A DNA stretch of 64,000 bases from the NCBI GenBank assembly GCA_021202635.1, contig JAJQCQ010000080.1, positions 52,609-116,608 on the forward strand, in the 5' to 3' direction. Of the stretch, positions 56,225 through 64,000 are shown in pieces. The first letter of the stretch is position 1; each line of letters begins with the position of its first letter. The DNA comes from Lachnospiraceae bacterium (lineage in GTDB: Bacteria; Bacillota; Clostridia; Lachnospirales; Lachnospiraceae). The notes beneath the pieces were generated by a model, which did no database searches, was not told the origin of the DNA, and was given only the letters and a program-made list of their open reading frames with translations. Made by a program: the position numbers and the translations under genes.

Positions 56225-56548
56225 TACACCTCCACACACTGGACTCACGATCATACTCTGGATATCCCGCAGAGAAATAACCACCTCTGCACTCTAGCCC
56301 GTATCAATCATGAAAAAAGCGGATAACACAGTTATCCACCTTCATACCACGACAATCCCACCGCACAGGCACAAAAACACACCTGGCGTACTCACACTGT
56401 CTTCTATATGAACCACTGGTCACAGCGTGCTGCCATCCTTCCTCAAAAAGAAGGTGCAGCGCAGGCCACGCAATCGTGCGAACACAATGCGGCGCGTGGC
56501 TCTCACGCGTGCCAGGGTGAGAGTGGACACTCTGCTTTCCTGTTAATC
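56225..56548 (-). ncRNA. L20-type leader with attenuator upstream of infC
   Basis: The untranslated leader of about 320 bases ends with a terminator, stem GTGGATAA-CTGTG-TTATCCGC (56319-56338) followed by TTTTTT (56313-56318), about 100 bases before infC. Longer stems upstream (CACTCTCACCCTGGCACGCG and partner) fit an antiterminator. In Firmicutes L20 binds this leader and favours termination. Confidence 0.75.
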
Positions 56549-56560
56549 ACAACTTCGTCT

Positions 56561-56590
56561 ACTTTAACACAGGATTCCCCCCCGTGTCAA
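56561..56590 (-). promoter_or_regulatory. promoter of infC-rpmI-rplT
   Basis: Minus-strand TTGACA (56585-56590) and TAAAGT (56561-56566) are separated by 18 bases. Confidence 0.65.
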
Positions 56591-56753
56591 TCATTTTTTT
56601 CATACATAACGATTCGCTTTTTTCGCTTTTTTCAGCTTTTTTCATACGTAACAATTCTGCGATACGGTTCTGTTCCTGGGCACAATCCGACCACGCACCT
56701 GCTGCATGGTCGAGTCGAAAACGTGGTCGAAGCACTGTTCTGAACAGTTGCTT

Positions 56754-58115
56754 TCACACATCCTCCCGGGTAATATTTTTCAGCCACTTTTTGCTCTTAT
56801 AATGGTGAAGCACCCACGGCCACTTTACAAATTCATCCGTACACAGCAGAAAATACACCCACATCGGCGGAAGCTTCAGGACAAACGCCGCAAAAAAGCC
56901 AAGCGGCACCGCATAGCACCACATATCAATCGTGTCACAGATCAGTCCAAAGCGGCTGTCCCCGCCCGCACGGAAAATACCGGCGATCAGCGTCGTATTG
57001 ACCGCGGTCCCCATAATATAATATGTATTGATCAAAAGCATCACCTTCAGATATCCCATCGCTGTCTCCGAAAGCGAAGCATAGGAAAGAACAAACGGAA
57101 TGCAGACCGCCACCAGGACACCGCCAAAAATGCCGCCCGCCACCGTCAGCTTCATCGACCGGCTCGCATCCCGGTCCGCGTCCTCGATGCGGTTCGCCCC
57201 AATCTCCTTGCCCACGAAAATTCCGGCCGCACTCCCAATGCTGTAGCAGAGCACCGTCCCAAAATTGCGCACCACTACCACAATCGAATTTGCCGCCACC
57301 ACATCGGACCCCATATGCCCCATAATCACAGAATACATCGAAAATCCCACGCTCCAGATAATATCATTTCCCAGCGCCGGCACAGACAGGCGCAGAAAAT
57401 CCTGCAGCAGCGCGCCGCTCTTCCGGAACATCGCCTGCGGACGCAGGTGCACGTCCTTCGATATCGCTGAAACACCAAAGCAGGCAAACAGCTGACTCAC
57501 CCGTGAGATCGAGGTTGCGATCGCCACGCCCTGCGCCCCCAGGCGCGGCGCGCCGAACAGGCCATAAATAAAGACCGCATTCAGAGAAATATTGATCAGC
57601 AGCGCACCAACATTCAGCACCGTACTGATCTTCACCCGCTCAATGCTGCGCAAAACAGAGAGATACACCTCCGAAAAGCCCCAGCACAGATAGCTGATGC
57701 TGATCACCCGCAGATAAGACGCCCCAATCTGAATCAGCTCCTCATCCGACGTAAACACCGTCATCATCAGCCGCGGCACCGCGGCCGCCGGAAGCGCAAA
57801 CAGCAGCGATATGCCAAAGGAAAACCGCAGCGCAATCCCTTCCACCTTTTCAATGGCGTCCAGATTCCCCTTCCCCCAATACTGCGCACAGAGCATCGTT
57901 GCCCCCGTACCCAGACCATAAAAAACCATATACAAAACACTCGAATACTGCGTCGCCAGCGACACGGCTGAAATCGACGACTGTCCGACCGAATTCAGCA
58001 TAATCACATCCGCCGAGCTGATCGCCGCGCTGAACAGATTCTGAATCACAATCGGCAGCGCCAGAAGCATAATCTGCCGGTACGAATCCCGGTCAGTCTT
58101 TCCTTTCCTTCCCAT
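56754..58115 (-). CDS. MATE family efflux transporter
   Basis: The 453-residue membrane protein has about 12 hydrophobic segments and a MATE-typical pattern: RQIMLLALPIVIQNLFSAAISSADVIMLNSVGQSSISAVSLATQYSSV at the N terminus, GTGATMLCAQYWGKGNLDAIEK (about 70-92), and a repeat in the second half. MATE proteins export drugs or metabolites using ion gradients; the substrate is unknown. No regulator is adjacent. Confidence 0.92.
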   Translation of the reverse strand: MGRKGKTDRDSYRQIMLLALPIVIQNLFSAAISSADVIMLNSVGQSSISAVSLATQYSSVLYMVFYGLGTGATMLCAQYWGKGNLDAIEKVEGIALRFSFGISLLFALPAAAVPRLMMTVFTSDEELIQIGASYLRVISISYLCWGFSEVYLSVLRSIERVKISTVLNVGALLINISLNAVFIYGLFGAPRLGAQGVAIATSISRVSQLFACFGVSAISKDVHLRPQAMFRKSGALLQDFLRLSVPALGNDIIWSVGFSMYSVIMGHMGSDVVAANSIVVVVRNFGTVLCYSIGSAAGIFVGKEIGANRIEDADRDASRSMKLTVAGGIFGGVLVAVCIPFVLSYASLSETAMGYLKVMLLINTYYIMGTAVNTTLIAGIFRAGGDSRFGLICDTIDMWCYAVPLGFFAAFVLKLPPMWVYFLLCTDEFVKWPWVLHHYKSKKWLKNITREDV

Positions 58116-58241
58116 AAAACCACCCTCACCATTTCTGTTTTATTTCTAAAGTCCAGAAATGTTATCACACTTTTCACCGGAAAGCAATCACTATATTGGA
58201 ACATTTTTAATAGGTGCAGCCATTTCTGATGAGACAGAAAA

Positions 58242-58259
58242 AGAGCCGGAAACGGCTCT
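58242..58259 (-). terminator. terminator of the DUF1540 gene
   Basis: AGAGCCG (58242-58248) and CGGCTCT (58253-58259) form a stem with a GAAA loop; TTTTT follows on the minus strand. Confidence 0.8.
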
Positions 58260-58297
58260 GCTATCCTCATCCCCTTCCGGCTCTCTGTCTTCCATTC

Positions 58298-58621
58298 CTA
58301 CCTTCCGTTAAACGTAACACACTCCGTCTCTTCGCAACGACACGCGGCCACACCTGAAATATCCACATGGTCCGCATGGCAGACACAGTCGTCATTATAC
58401 TCACAGTTCACCGCCTCACAGCGGATGTCAATCCGGCGATCCGGACGCATCCCGCAGCCGCAGGAATCCTTCGCACTGTCCGCCGTTCTCTCGTGAAAAC
58501 TCTCACAGCAGGTATCCCGGCAATCCTTCGCCTCTTCGCCGCCTACCTGAATATCACCCTTACAGCAGTACATCGAATCATTGTATCTGCAATTCTGTGC
58601 AGAACATACTAAATCTGTCAT
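58298..58621 (-). CDS. DUF1540 domain protein (two Cys-rich repeats)
   Basis: The 107-residue protein has two copies of the DUF1540 cysteine motif (CSAQNCRYNDSMYCCKGDIQV near the start and CEAVNCEYNDDCVCHADHVDI near the end), with a linker that includes SCGCGMRPDRR. The cysteines suggest metal binding. The ATG at 58621 (MTDLVCSAQN) has AAGGAGAG upstream. Role unknown; the family is common in spore formers. Confidence 0.88.
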   Translation of the reverse strand: MTDLVCSAQNCRYNDSMYCCKGDIQVGGEEAKDCRDTCCESFHERTADSAKDSCGCGMRPDRRIDIRCEAVNCEYNDDCVCHADHVDISGVAACRCEETECVTFNGR

Positions 58622-59089
58622 CGCACTCTCTCCTTCCATCAAACGCGAACGACAAGCTCCTCATTCCCGTGTACAAGCCACGTATCCGGACCGTTTCCCA
58701 CACCCCGGCGCGGGAAGCCGGTTCAATGCATCGCTTCGTCGTTCCCATATGGTTTGCAAAAGATAGTTTCTGCAAATGTCAGAAAAATATACGCGAATTC
58801 TTCCTTAAAGCGCCACATCTTTTTTACATCAGCACGGTCATTCATGATGTAAGTGGAAATCTCACCACAGGTGCCTGTCGCCGTCCAGCAGCTTCGAATC
58901 CGGTTACGTAAGCATCATTATGATAAGCAGAAAAAAGAGGCCTCCATTGTAAGGTTGTGGTTTTATCACCATGCCTGATTCTCGCAGAAAAATGTGTAAA
59001 AATAAGTTTATTTTTGCAGGAAAAACGTGCGATTTTTTCTTTTAAAATTTAGAAAAACGTGTTATACTGCTCTCATCCCTTCAGAAAGG
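58622..59089. other. intergenic region
   Basis: This gap of about 470 bases separates the divergent DUF1540 and DUF4143 genes. It contains a TATACT box (59063-59068), possibly the -10 box of the DUF4143 gene. No gene, repeat or RNA was recognised. Confidence 0.4.
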
Positions 59090-59101
59090 ATGGTGATTTG
59101 T

Positions 59102-60394
59102 TTGAATCGAAAAGCAATCCAGGACTTAATCAAGTGGAAATCCAGCGAAGACCGCAAACCAATGGTGCTGAAAGGTGCACGTCAGGTCGGCAAAACATGG
59201 CTCATGAAGGAATTCGGACAGACCTGCTACGAAAGCTATGTTTATTTTAACTTTGATGAAGAGGATGAATTAAAATCCATCTTTGAAACAAACAAAAATC
59301 CCCAGCGAATCACTGAATTGCTCTCCATGATTGCCGGTCAGAAGATACTTCCAGGCCGGACATTGATCATTTTTGATGAAATACAGGAATGCTCAGAAGC
59401 ATTGAACACCCTTAAATATTTCAGGGAAAAAGCCGGAGATTACCATGTAATTGCAGCCGGCAGCCTGCTTGGCACTCTTCTCGCACAGCCAAAATCCTAT
59501 CCGGTAGGCATGATAAACCTGCTCGAAATCTGTCCTCTTACTTTTGATGAATTTCTGGAAGCAACCGATCCGCTTCTTTATCATTATTATGACAGTATTC
59601 AGAAAAGCCAGACGATTGAAGACATCTTCCACAACCGCATGCTCGAAGCCTGCCACAATTACCTCATCATAGGTGGTATGCCCGAATGTGTTGCCTCCTG
59701 GATAAAATACAAAGATCCGGCAAAAATCAGCCAGATCCAGCGAGAGCTTATCGAGGTTTATGAAAATGATTTTTCCAAACATAACGGCAAAGTCAACAGC
59801 GGACGCATTCTCATGGTCTTCCGCAGCATCGTTACACAGCTCGCCAAGTCCAACGAGAAATTCATGTACGGTGCAGTACGCGAAGGCGGCAGAGCTCGAG
59901 ATTTTGAAGAAGCCATTGAATGGCTCGTCTCAGCCGGTATGCTCAATCGCGTCTATAATGTCTCGAAAATGGAACACCCGCTTTCCGCCTTTGATAAGCT
60001 GGATCAATTCAAGCTCTTTGTATTTGACACCGGTCTTTTTAAGCACATGGCGGGCATTGACAACCGTGCCATTCTTTTAAAAACAGACTACCAGTTCAAG
60101 GGACCACTGACTGAAAATTTTGTCTTGCAGCAGCTTCACGGACAGTTTGAAGTAGAGCCTCGCTATTTTTCTGACAAAAACAGTGAAATTGATTTTGTCC
60201 TTCAATACGGGACAGACATTATCCCTGTCGAAGTAAAAGGCGGCGAGGATAAATCTGCATCATCCTTTAAAAAATACATTACTGACCATCATCCAGCATA
60301 CGCCCTGCGTTTTTCAAAACGGGGATACCGGAAAGACGGGGGTATTACCAACCTCCCACTATACCTCGCCCGAAAAACAAAAGAGCTGTTGTAA
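59102..60394 (+). CDS. DUF4143 family ATP-binding protein
   Basis: The 430-residue protein has an AAA domain with Walker A MVLKGARQVGKTWL (about residues 21-34) and Walker B RTLIIFDEIQECSEALN. A middle domain follows, and the C-terminal DUF4143 ends with a PD-(D/E)XK-like core (SEIDFVLQYGTDIIPVEVKGG). The start is probably TTG at 59102 (NRKAIQDLIKW), with GGTGA 5 bases upstream; ATG at 59090 is the alternative. Such proteins are common and often multi-copy; the role is unknown, with defence or ATP-dependent nuclease functions suggested. Confidence 0.85.
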   Translation: MNRKAIQDLIKWKSSEDRKPMVLKGARQVGKTWLMKEFGQTCYESYVYFNFDEEDELKSIFETNKNPQRITELLSMIAGQKILPGRTLIIFDEIQECSEALNTLKYFREKAGDYHVIAAGSLLGTLLAQPKSYPVGMINLLEICPLTFDEFLEATDPLLYHYYDSIQKSQTIEDIFHNRMLEACHNYLIIGGMPECVASWIKYKDPAKISQIQRELIEVYENDFSKHNGKVNSGRILMVFRSIVTQLAKSNEKFMYGAVREGGRARDFEEAIEWLVSAGMLNRVYNVSKMEHPLSAFDKLDQFKLFVFDTGLFKHMAGIDNRAILLKTDYQFKGPLTENFVLQQLHGQFEVEPRYFSDKNSEIDFVLQYGTDIIPVEVKGGEDKSASSFKKYITDHHPAYALRFSKRGYRKDGGITNLPLYLARKTKELL

Positions 60395-60471
60395 AAGAAA
60401 ACATTTTGCCTGTCTGTTTACAAGTATTATATCCAAAAGGCAACAGGACCGCAACCGGATTCGAAAAATAA

Positions 60472-61135
60472 TTTTTCAATACTTCATACGCAGGTGTAAC
60501 TGTCGATGTCAATGCGTATGACATTGTGATTGGATATTGTGCTGATGATTCTTATTTCGACTATGCGGTGAATGACTGCGGCATTGCCGGAAGCAGCTTT
60601 ATCAAAATGCTGGCAGGCAGCTCCATCTGCAACAGAATCGAAAATGGGGAACCGACATACCTCGCCGGAAAAAGCGGTATTGAGATCGCCCGCGAGTGCG
60701 TGAAAAGCACAAACCGGAAAGGACCTTGATGTTGATCCGCAGATACATTATGACCGTTCTCCGGAATACTGGTGCGGGTGGGCCGTGGCGTATTATCAGT
60801 GGTTCTCCTCCAGAAAGTACAGCGAGATATTCAGGGCGATTTCTTTTGAAGACCTGCTCTGTATGTACCCCACGCTCCATGAAGCAGATGTCACGAAATT
60901 TGCCGACATAGTGGATGAGAAAATTCGCGAAACCTTTCCGGACACAAACCTGAAACGACTGCGCACTGCATACGGCTGCTCCCAAAGTGAATTATCCAGG
61001 CTCTCCGGAGTCAGTCTGCGTTCCATCCAAATGTATGAACAGCGTCAGAAGGACATTAACAAAGCAAGCGTCACTACTGTCCGCATCCTTGCAAAGACAT
61101 TGGGGTGTTCTATTGAAGACCTGATTGAAAAATAA
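60472..61135 (+). pseudogene. DUF3990/HTH hybrid remnant with frameshift
   Basis: The sequence first reads VNAYDIVIGYCADDSYFDYA, which starts like DUF3990 and passes into AVNDCGIAGSSFIKMLAGSS and YLAGKSGIEIARECVK, the middle of a separate HTH protein. The frame ends at a stop near 60729. A frame starting about AQTGKDLDVDPQIHYDRSPE continues to YYQWFSSRKYSEI and an HTH (YGCSQSELSRLSGVSLRSIQ), ending at 61135. A one-base loss in the A-run near 60710 restores a single frame. The 5' end lacks a start codon. Confidence 0.7.
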
Positions 61136-61163
61136 TGTCTACGCACTCATAAAACCAAACAGC

Positions 61164-61227
61164 AAAAAGTCGCCAGGCTTCTTCCATCCCAATCGAGCAA
61201 ACGGGAGAACCTGGCGACTTCTTTTTG
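61164..61227. terminator. long-loop terminator after the DUF3990/HTH remnant
   Basis: AAGTCGCCAGG (61167-61177) and its complement (61210-61220) form an 11-bp stem around a 32-base loop. CTTTTT follows, and AAAAA precedes it, giving function on both strands. Confidence 0.75.
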
Positions 61228-61390
61228 TTGCAAGAGAACGTTTATTCTATCTGGCAACTGTTTCTTACTGAATCCCCAAAAGTCTGTACTTACGCGGCCT
61301 AAGGCCGCTTCCCCATCGCCATTTTGCGGAGCGTCTCAGTTTATAGAAATTTTAGAAAGTTTACGTTTTCATTCTGGGGGCAGGTCACTT

Positions 61391-61486
61391 GTGCCCACGA
61401 TCGCACCGTACATGAGCCTGATGATCCTGGCTCTGGGCGTACTGCTGCTGGGAGACTTCTACAGAAAGAAACGCGCAGAGGAGTAA
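61391..61486 (+). pseudogene. C-terminal remnant of a membrane-anchored surface protein
   Basis: The short frame reads VPTIAPYMSLMILALGVLLL then GDFYRKKRAEE: a hydrophobic span and a basic tail, the shape of a cell-wall-sorting end without a visible LPxTG. It has no start of its own and is followed by a strong terminator. Confidence 0.4.
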
Positions 61487-61533
61487 TAGACACATAATTC
61501 ACGCGAAAACGGAGTATGTTTTCGGACTGTACT

Positions 61534-61565
61534 GGGAGAGCCACTTTGTGGCTCTCCCTTTTTAC
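61534..61565 (+). terminator. terminator after the surface-protein remnant
   Basis: GGGAGAGCCAC (61534-61544) and its exact complement (61548-61558) form an 11-bp stem with a TTT loop, followed by TTTTTTT. Confidence 0.92.
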
Positions 61566-61865
61566 ATAGTGCAGGGGCGCTGTTGCGTCGTGTTCTGTTA
61601 TGCACAGAAGAAAAAATCTTGCTGTTGCGGTTTACAGCCATTTCGCTTATAATCATTTCATACAGTGGCTTTGCGAGATTTATTTACGAACACAGCCGCA
61701 TCATACCAAAGAGAAACAATGAACGCATTCGTTGAAAGTACATACGGATAAGAATTCATGAGCCCCTGAGAATTCAGTTTACTCAGGAAAACTGCGGGTG
61801 GGGTTTATTGAATCAACGAGAGTCGGCGTTTCAAAGATGTTACGAGGTTTGTTTATGGAGGTGGT

Positions 61866-62789
61866 ATGATGCAGGAAGAAACAAAAGCGGCGAAGTATAC
61901 GGCAAAGGACAGCGTCTTTACGGATTTGTTCCAGAACAAAAAGTATTTGCTTCAGCTCTATCAGGCACTTCATCCGGAGGACAGGGATGCGAAGGAGGAT
62001 ATTCTGTCAGACATCACAATCAATAATGTGCTTGTAGACGGGCAGTACAATGATCTCGGATTTATGGTGCGAGGGAAGCTGATGATTCTGACCGAAGCGC
62101 AGTCAACATGGACAATGAACATCATCGTCCGGTCGCTGTTGTATCTGGCACAGTCTTTGCAGGATTACCTGGATGAAAGGGGCGAAGACCTGTATGGCAG
62201 CCGTAAGGTAAAGCTGCCGGAAACAGAATTATACGTGATTTATACCGGAGAACGGGTAAACCGGCCAGAAGAGATATCTCTCAAGGAGGAATTCTTTGAG
62301 GACAACAAGAAGTCAGCAATTGAAGTAAAGGTAAAAATGCTTTATGGCACTGTAAACCCGGATAAAACAAAGGGTGAGGACATTGTCGGGCAGTATGTAT
62401 TATTTACAAAAGTGTATAACGAACAGGTCCGACAGCACGGAAGGACAACAAAAGCGGTAGCAGAGACGATACGGATCTGCAAGGATCGCGACATTCTGAA
62501 GGAATACCTGGCGACCAGGGAAAAGGAGGTAATCACTATGATTATGAGCTTGTATGACCAGGATCGTATTATGAAGATTCATGTTGAAAGTGAGAAACGA
62601 ATAGCGGCTGAGAAGGCAGCGCAGAAAGCAGAAAAGAAAGCAGAAAAGAAAGCCAGAGAAGAAAGAGAAGCTTCCATCAGAAGAATGCTTCGAGATGGGA
62701 CAATCCCTGCAGAGAAAATTGCTTCTTATGTGGGTGTTTCCCTGGAAGAAGTACGTCAAGTGGAAGCGGGGATGCTGCAGGAAGTGTAA
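61866..62789 (+). CDS. Rpn family recombination-promoting nuclease/putative transposase
   Basis: The 307-residue protein belongs to the same broad Rpn/PD-(D/E)XK group as the gene at 46592. It has DSVFTDLFQNKKYLLQLYQAL (residues about 15-35), VRGKLMILTEAQSTWTMNIIVRSLLYLAQSL (metal-binding E..Q region) and ELYVIYTGERVNRPEE. A Lys/Ala/Glu-rich coil (about 245-265) precedes a short HTH-like end (GTIPAEKIASYVGVSLEEVR). GGAGGTGGT precedes the ATG; ATG at 61869 is equally possible. Confidence 0.85.
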   Translation: MMQEETKAAKYTAKDSVFTDLFQNKKYLLQLYQALHPEDRDAKEDILSDITINNVLVDGQYNDLGFMVRGKLMILTEAQSTWTMNIIVRSLLYLAQSLQDYLDERGEDLYGSRKVKLPETELYVIYTGERVNRPEEISLKEEFFEDNKKSAIEVKVKMLYGTVNPDKTKGEDIVGQYVLFTKVYNEQVRQHGRTTKAVAETIRICKDRDILKEYLATREKEVITMIMSLYDQDRIMKIHVESEKRIAAEKAAQKAEKKAEKKAREEREASIRRMLRDGTIPAEKIASYVGVSLEEVRQVEAGMLQEV

Positions 62790-62986
62790 GGTTCACCGAC
62801 AATGGTAAACCTGAATTATTCACGGCGTTATGAAATATCTTTATTCCGGCCGTAATAATGACCTTGGGTACCGCTTATGGCGAATTGTTTCTTATGGGAA
62901 TACAGCAAGACCTGTAAAAAGGGCAGACTCCACCCATTATATTAAGAAATTTCACTTTTGCGGCTGTCAAGGTTCGTTATCAGTTG
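62790..62986. other. intergenic region
   Basis: About 200 bases with no clear gene or repeat. Confidence 0.4.
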
Positions 62987-63245
62987 CTACGCCAACTGTG
63001 GTCGCAGTCGATGGATATTATCCATAGTCTCATAGAACTCCTTCTTGTAAGGACAGCTGCTGCACAGTTTGAAAATTTTATATCTTGCTGATCTCACCAC
63101 TCTTGCGGCGATTTTCAGCAATTTCAACCGGATGGTATTTATCTGCTGCTTACACATACTGGGCGGCAGCACCAACCGTTTGAACCAATTGAATAAGTTG
63201 TATGCCAGAGCGTGTACCTGCAGGCGGTTCGTAAACGCACGATAG
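62987..63245 (-). pseudogene. C-terminal remnant of an IS1380-type transposase
   Basis: The minus-strand frame reads HYRAFTNRLQVHALAYNLFN then WFKRLVLPPSMCKQQINTIR then LKLLKIAARVVRSARYKIFK, the C-terminal end of IS1380-family transposases (LHALAYNL and I-R-KL-KIAARVVR-ARY). The 5' part is missing and the DNA changes to the IS66 region just upstream. Confidence 0.65.
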
Positions 63246-63299
63246 TGCGTACCTACACAAGTTCAAGTATTTGTGGGATAATAGGCTAAACTAAATAGG

Positions 63300-63335
63300 A
63301 CGGTGCAAAAAGTTCAGCCTAAACTTTTTGTACGT
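63300..63335. repeat. inverted repeat before tnpA
   Basis: CAAAAAGTT and AACTTTTTG form arms around CAGCCTA; a candidate left-end or regulatory sequence of the IS66 element. Element ends were not confirmed. Confidence 0.35.
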
Positions 63336-63354
63336 TCGGAAAGAGGTATAGCCT

Positions 63355-63750
63355 ATGAAATCAACAACAAGTTTAGTTGCCCGCCAATGCCGCATTCAAG
63401 AGTGGGCGGGTCAGATCAAAGAATGTAATCAGCGCCCAGAAGATATGAGTGTAGATGAATGGTGCCAGCAGCATGACATCACCAAAACCACTTATTATTA
63501 CAGACTCCGCCAGGTCAGGAAAGCCTGCCTCGACAACATCCCACAGGATAAACTGCCACTGGAAAACGCAGATGACAAGCCACAGGCTGTAGTTGCCGTT
63601 CCTGCATCCCTTCTTGGCTGTGTGTCTGAAAAGAATACAGACGGGTCAGTGCTTACAGTATCGGTCGGTAACATTTCCATATACGTCAAAGAAGATACAT
63701 CCCCGTCTCTTCTGGCTATGGTACTCGGGGTGGCGTCTCATGTTGAATGA
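63355..63750 (+). CDS. tnpA: IS66 family accessory protein TnpA
   Basis: The 131-residue protein has RIQEWAGQIKECNQRPEDMS, VDEWCQQHDITKTTYYYRLRQVR, the usual N-terminal pattern of IS66 TnpA, a helix-turn-helix protein needed for transposition. GAGG lies before the ATG, and the end overlaps tnpB by 11 bases. Confidence 0.85.
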   Translation: MKSTTSLVARQCRIQEWAGQIKECNQRPEDMSVDEWCQQHDITKTTYYYRLRQVRKACLDNIPQDKLPLENADDKPQAVVAVPASLLGCVSEKNTDGSVLTVSVGNISIYVKEDTSPSLLAMVLGVASHVE

Positions 63751-63922
63751 CGCTACCTGTTTCAAAAATGTATATATCGCCTGTGGGTACACAGATCTCA
63801 GATCCGGCATTGACCGGCTTTCAGCGATTGTATCAGAATTTACCAACGGAAATGTTTTTGTGCCTGATACTCTTTACCTGTTTTGCGGACGGCGATGTGA
63901 CCGCATAAAAGGGCTCGTTTAA
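63740..63922 (+). pseudogene. tnpB: IS66 TnpB, truncated
   Basis: The frame begins MLNDATCFKNVYIACGYTDL and continues to LYLFCGRRCDRIKGLV, then stops. IS66 TnpB proteins normally continue (GLLWEGDGF-like), so about half is missing. The stop lies in the palindrome at 63914-63945. It may also be read as a shortened copy after recombination. Confidence 0.8.
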
Positions 63923-63945
63923 TTCCGATATCGGAATTAAACGAG
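63914..63945. repeat. 32-bp perfect palindrome joining two TnpB ends
   Basis: CTCGTTTAATTCCGAT and its exact complement meet at 63929/63930. On each side lies the end of a TnpB-like frame ending KGLV, and the mirror similarity continues imperfectly for about 40 bases outwards. Confidence 0.9.
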
Positions 63946-64000
63946 TCCCTTCATGCGATCCAAACGTCTGCCGCAGAACAGGAACAACGTTCCCTGCTCA
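63937..64000 (-). pseudogene. second TnpB-like fragment, opposite strand, cut by window edge
   Basis: The minus-strand frame reads EQGTLFLFCGRRLDRMKGLV and a stop at 63937-63939. It resembles but is not identical to the plus-strand TnpB (CGRRCDRIKGLV), so it is a diverged copy facing the first one. Confidence 0.7.

Noticed and set aside
59027..59101. Earlier start codons for the DUF4143 gene
   Set aside because: The first one lacks a ribosome-binding site and lies before the likely -10 box; the TTG at 59102 or ATG at 59090 fit better.
1..64000. CRISPR array
   Set aside because: No regularly spaced direct repeats were seen; the dispersed repeats are single copies in different gaps.

Overview
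The window looks like chromosomal DNA of an anaerobic, spore-forming Firmicute, most probably a Lachnospiraceae-type Clostridium from the gut. This rests on gene content only: AddAB instead of RecBCD, T-box leaders on valS and trpE, an alpha/beta-type SASP gene, a Firmicute L20-type leader before infC-rpmI-rplT, a 6S-like RNA, a CUT1 sugar ABC transporter beside a GH32 enzyme and a LacI regulator, and DUF1540, DUF975, DUF3990, DUF4143 and Rpn genes. No database search was possible, so family names come from motifs and remembered family features.

Layout. 1-9150 (minus): the start of a GtrA-YfhO fusion membrane protein cut by the window edge, then addB-addA. 9345-9905 (plus): a small secreted acidic protein. 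10131-13383 (minus): valS under a T-box. 13461-15192 (minus): a HipA-like kinase and an HTH partner, apparently controlled by a palindrome lying over the promoter. 15197-18068 (minus): holA coupled to a SASP gene, and an AAA ATPase/PD-(D/E)XK gene. 18356-24968: a sugar island with a Tat-type binding protein, two permeases, a divergent LacI regulator and a GH32 beta-fructosidase. 25210-26364: a broken AAA-ATPase. 26432-33990 (minus): a complete trpEGDCFBA operon under a Trp T-box. 34106-41273 (minus): glycerate kinase, YbaK-type deacylase, tRNA-Ala(GGC), 6S RNA, NADP isocitrate dehydrogenase, an sce7726-type protein with an AAA remnant before it, and Tex. 41746-43031 (plus): a coupled DUF4190/DUF975 pair. 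43048-46039 (minus): apgM, then an ACT-domain gene with hom. 46592-47512 (plus): an Rpn-type nuclease. 47616-51388 (minus): prfB (with +1 frameshift) and secA. 51586-54795 (minus): a large secreted esterase/leucine-rich-repeat protein. 55088-56219 (minus): rplT-rpmI-infC. 56754-58621 (minus): a MATE transporter and a DUF1540 protein. 59102-64000: accessory DNA with a DUF4143 ATPase, a frameshifted DUF3990/HTH remnant, a surface-protein tail, a second Rpn nuclease, an IS1380-type remnant and IS66 pieces that meet head to head at a palindrome.

How it fits together. The trp genes form one biosynthetic unit sensed through uncharged tRNA-Trp. The ABC transporter, LacI regulator and GH32 enzyme look like one regulon for sucrose or fructo-oligosaccharides and share a TTTACAT(A/T)TGCA motif. 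Several housekeeping enzymes (ValS, AddA, AddB, TrpF, TrpC, glycerate kinase) carry hydrophilic insertions. Dispersed palindromic repeats sit between genes. The most system-like unit outside known pathways is the HipA-like pair at 13461-15192.
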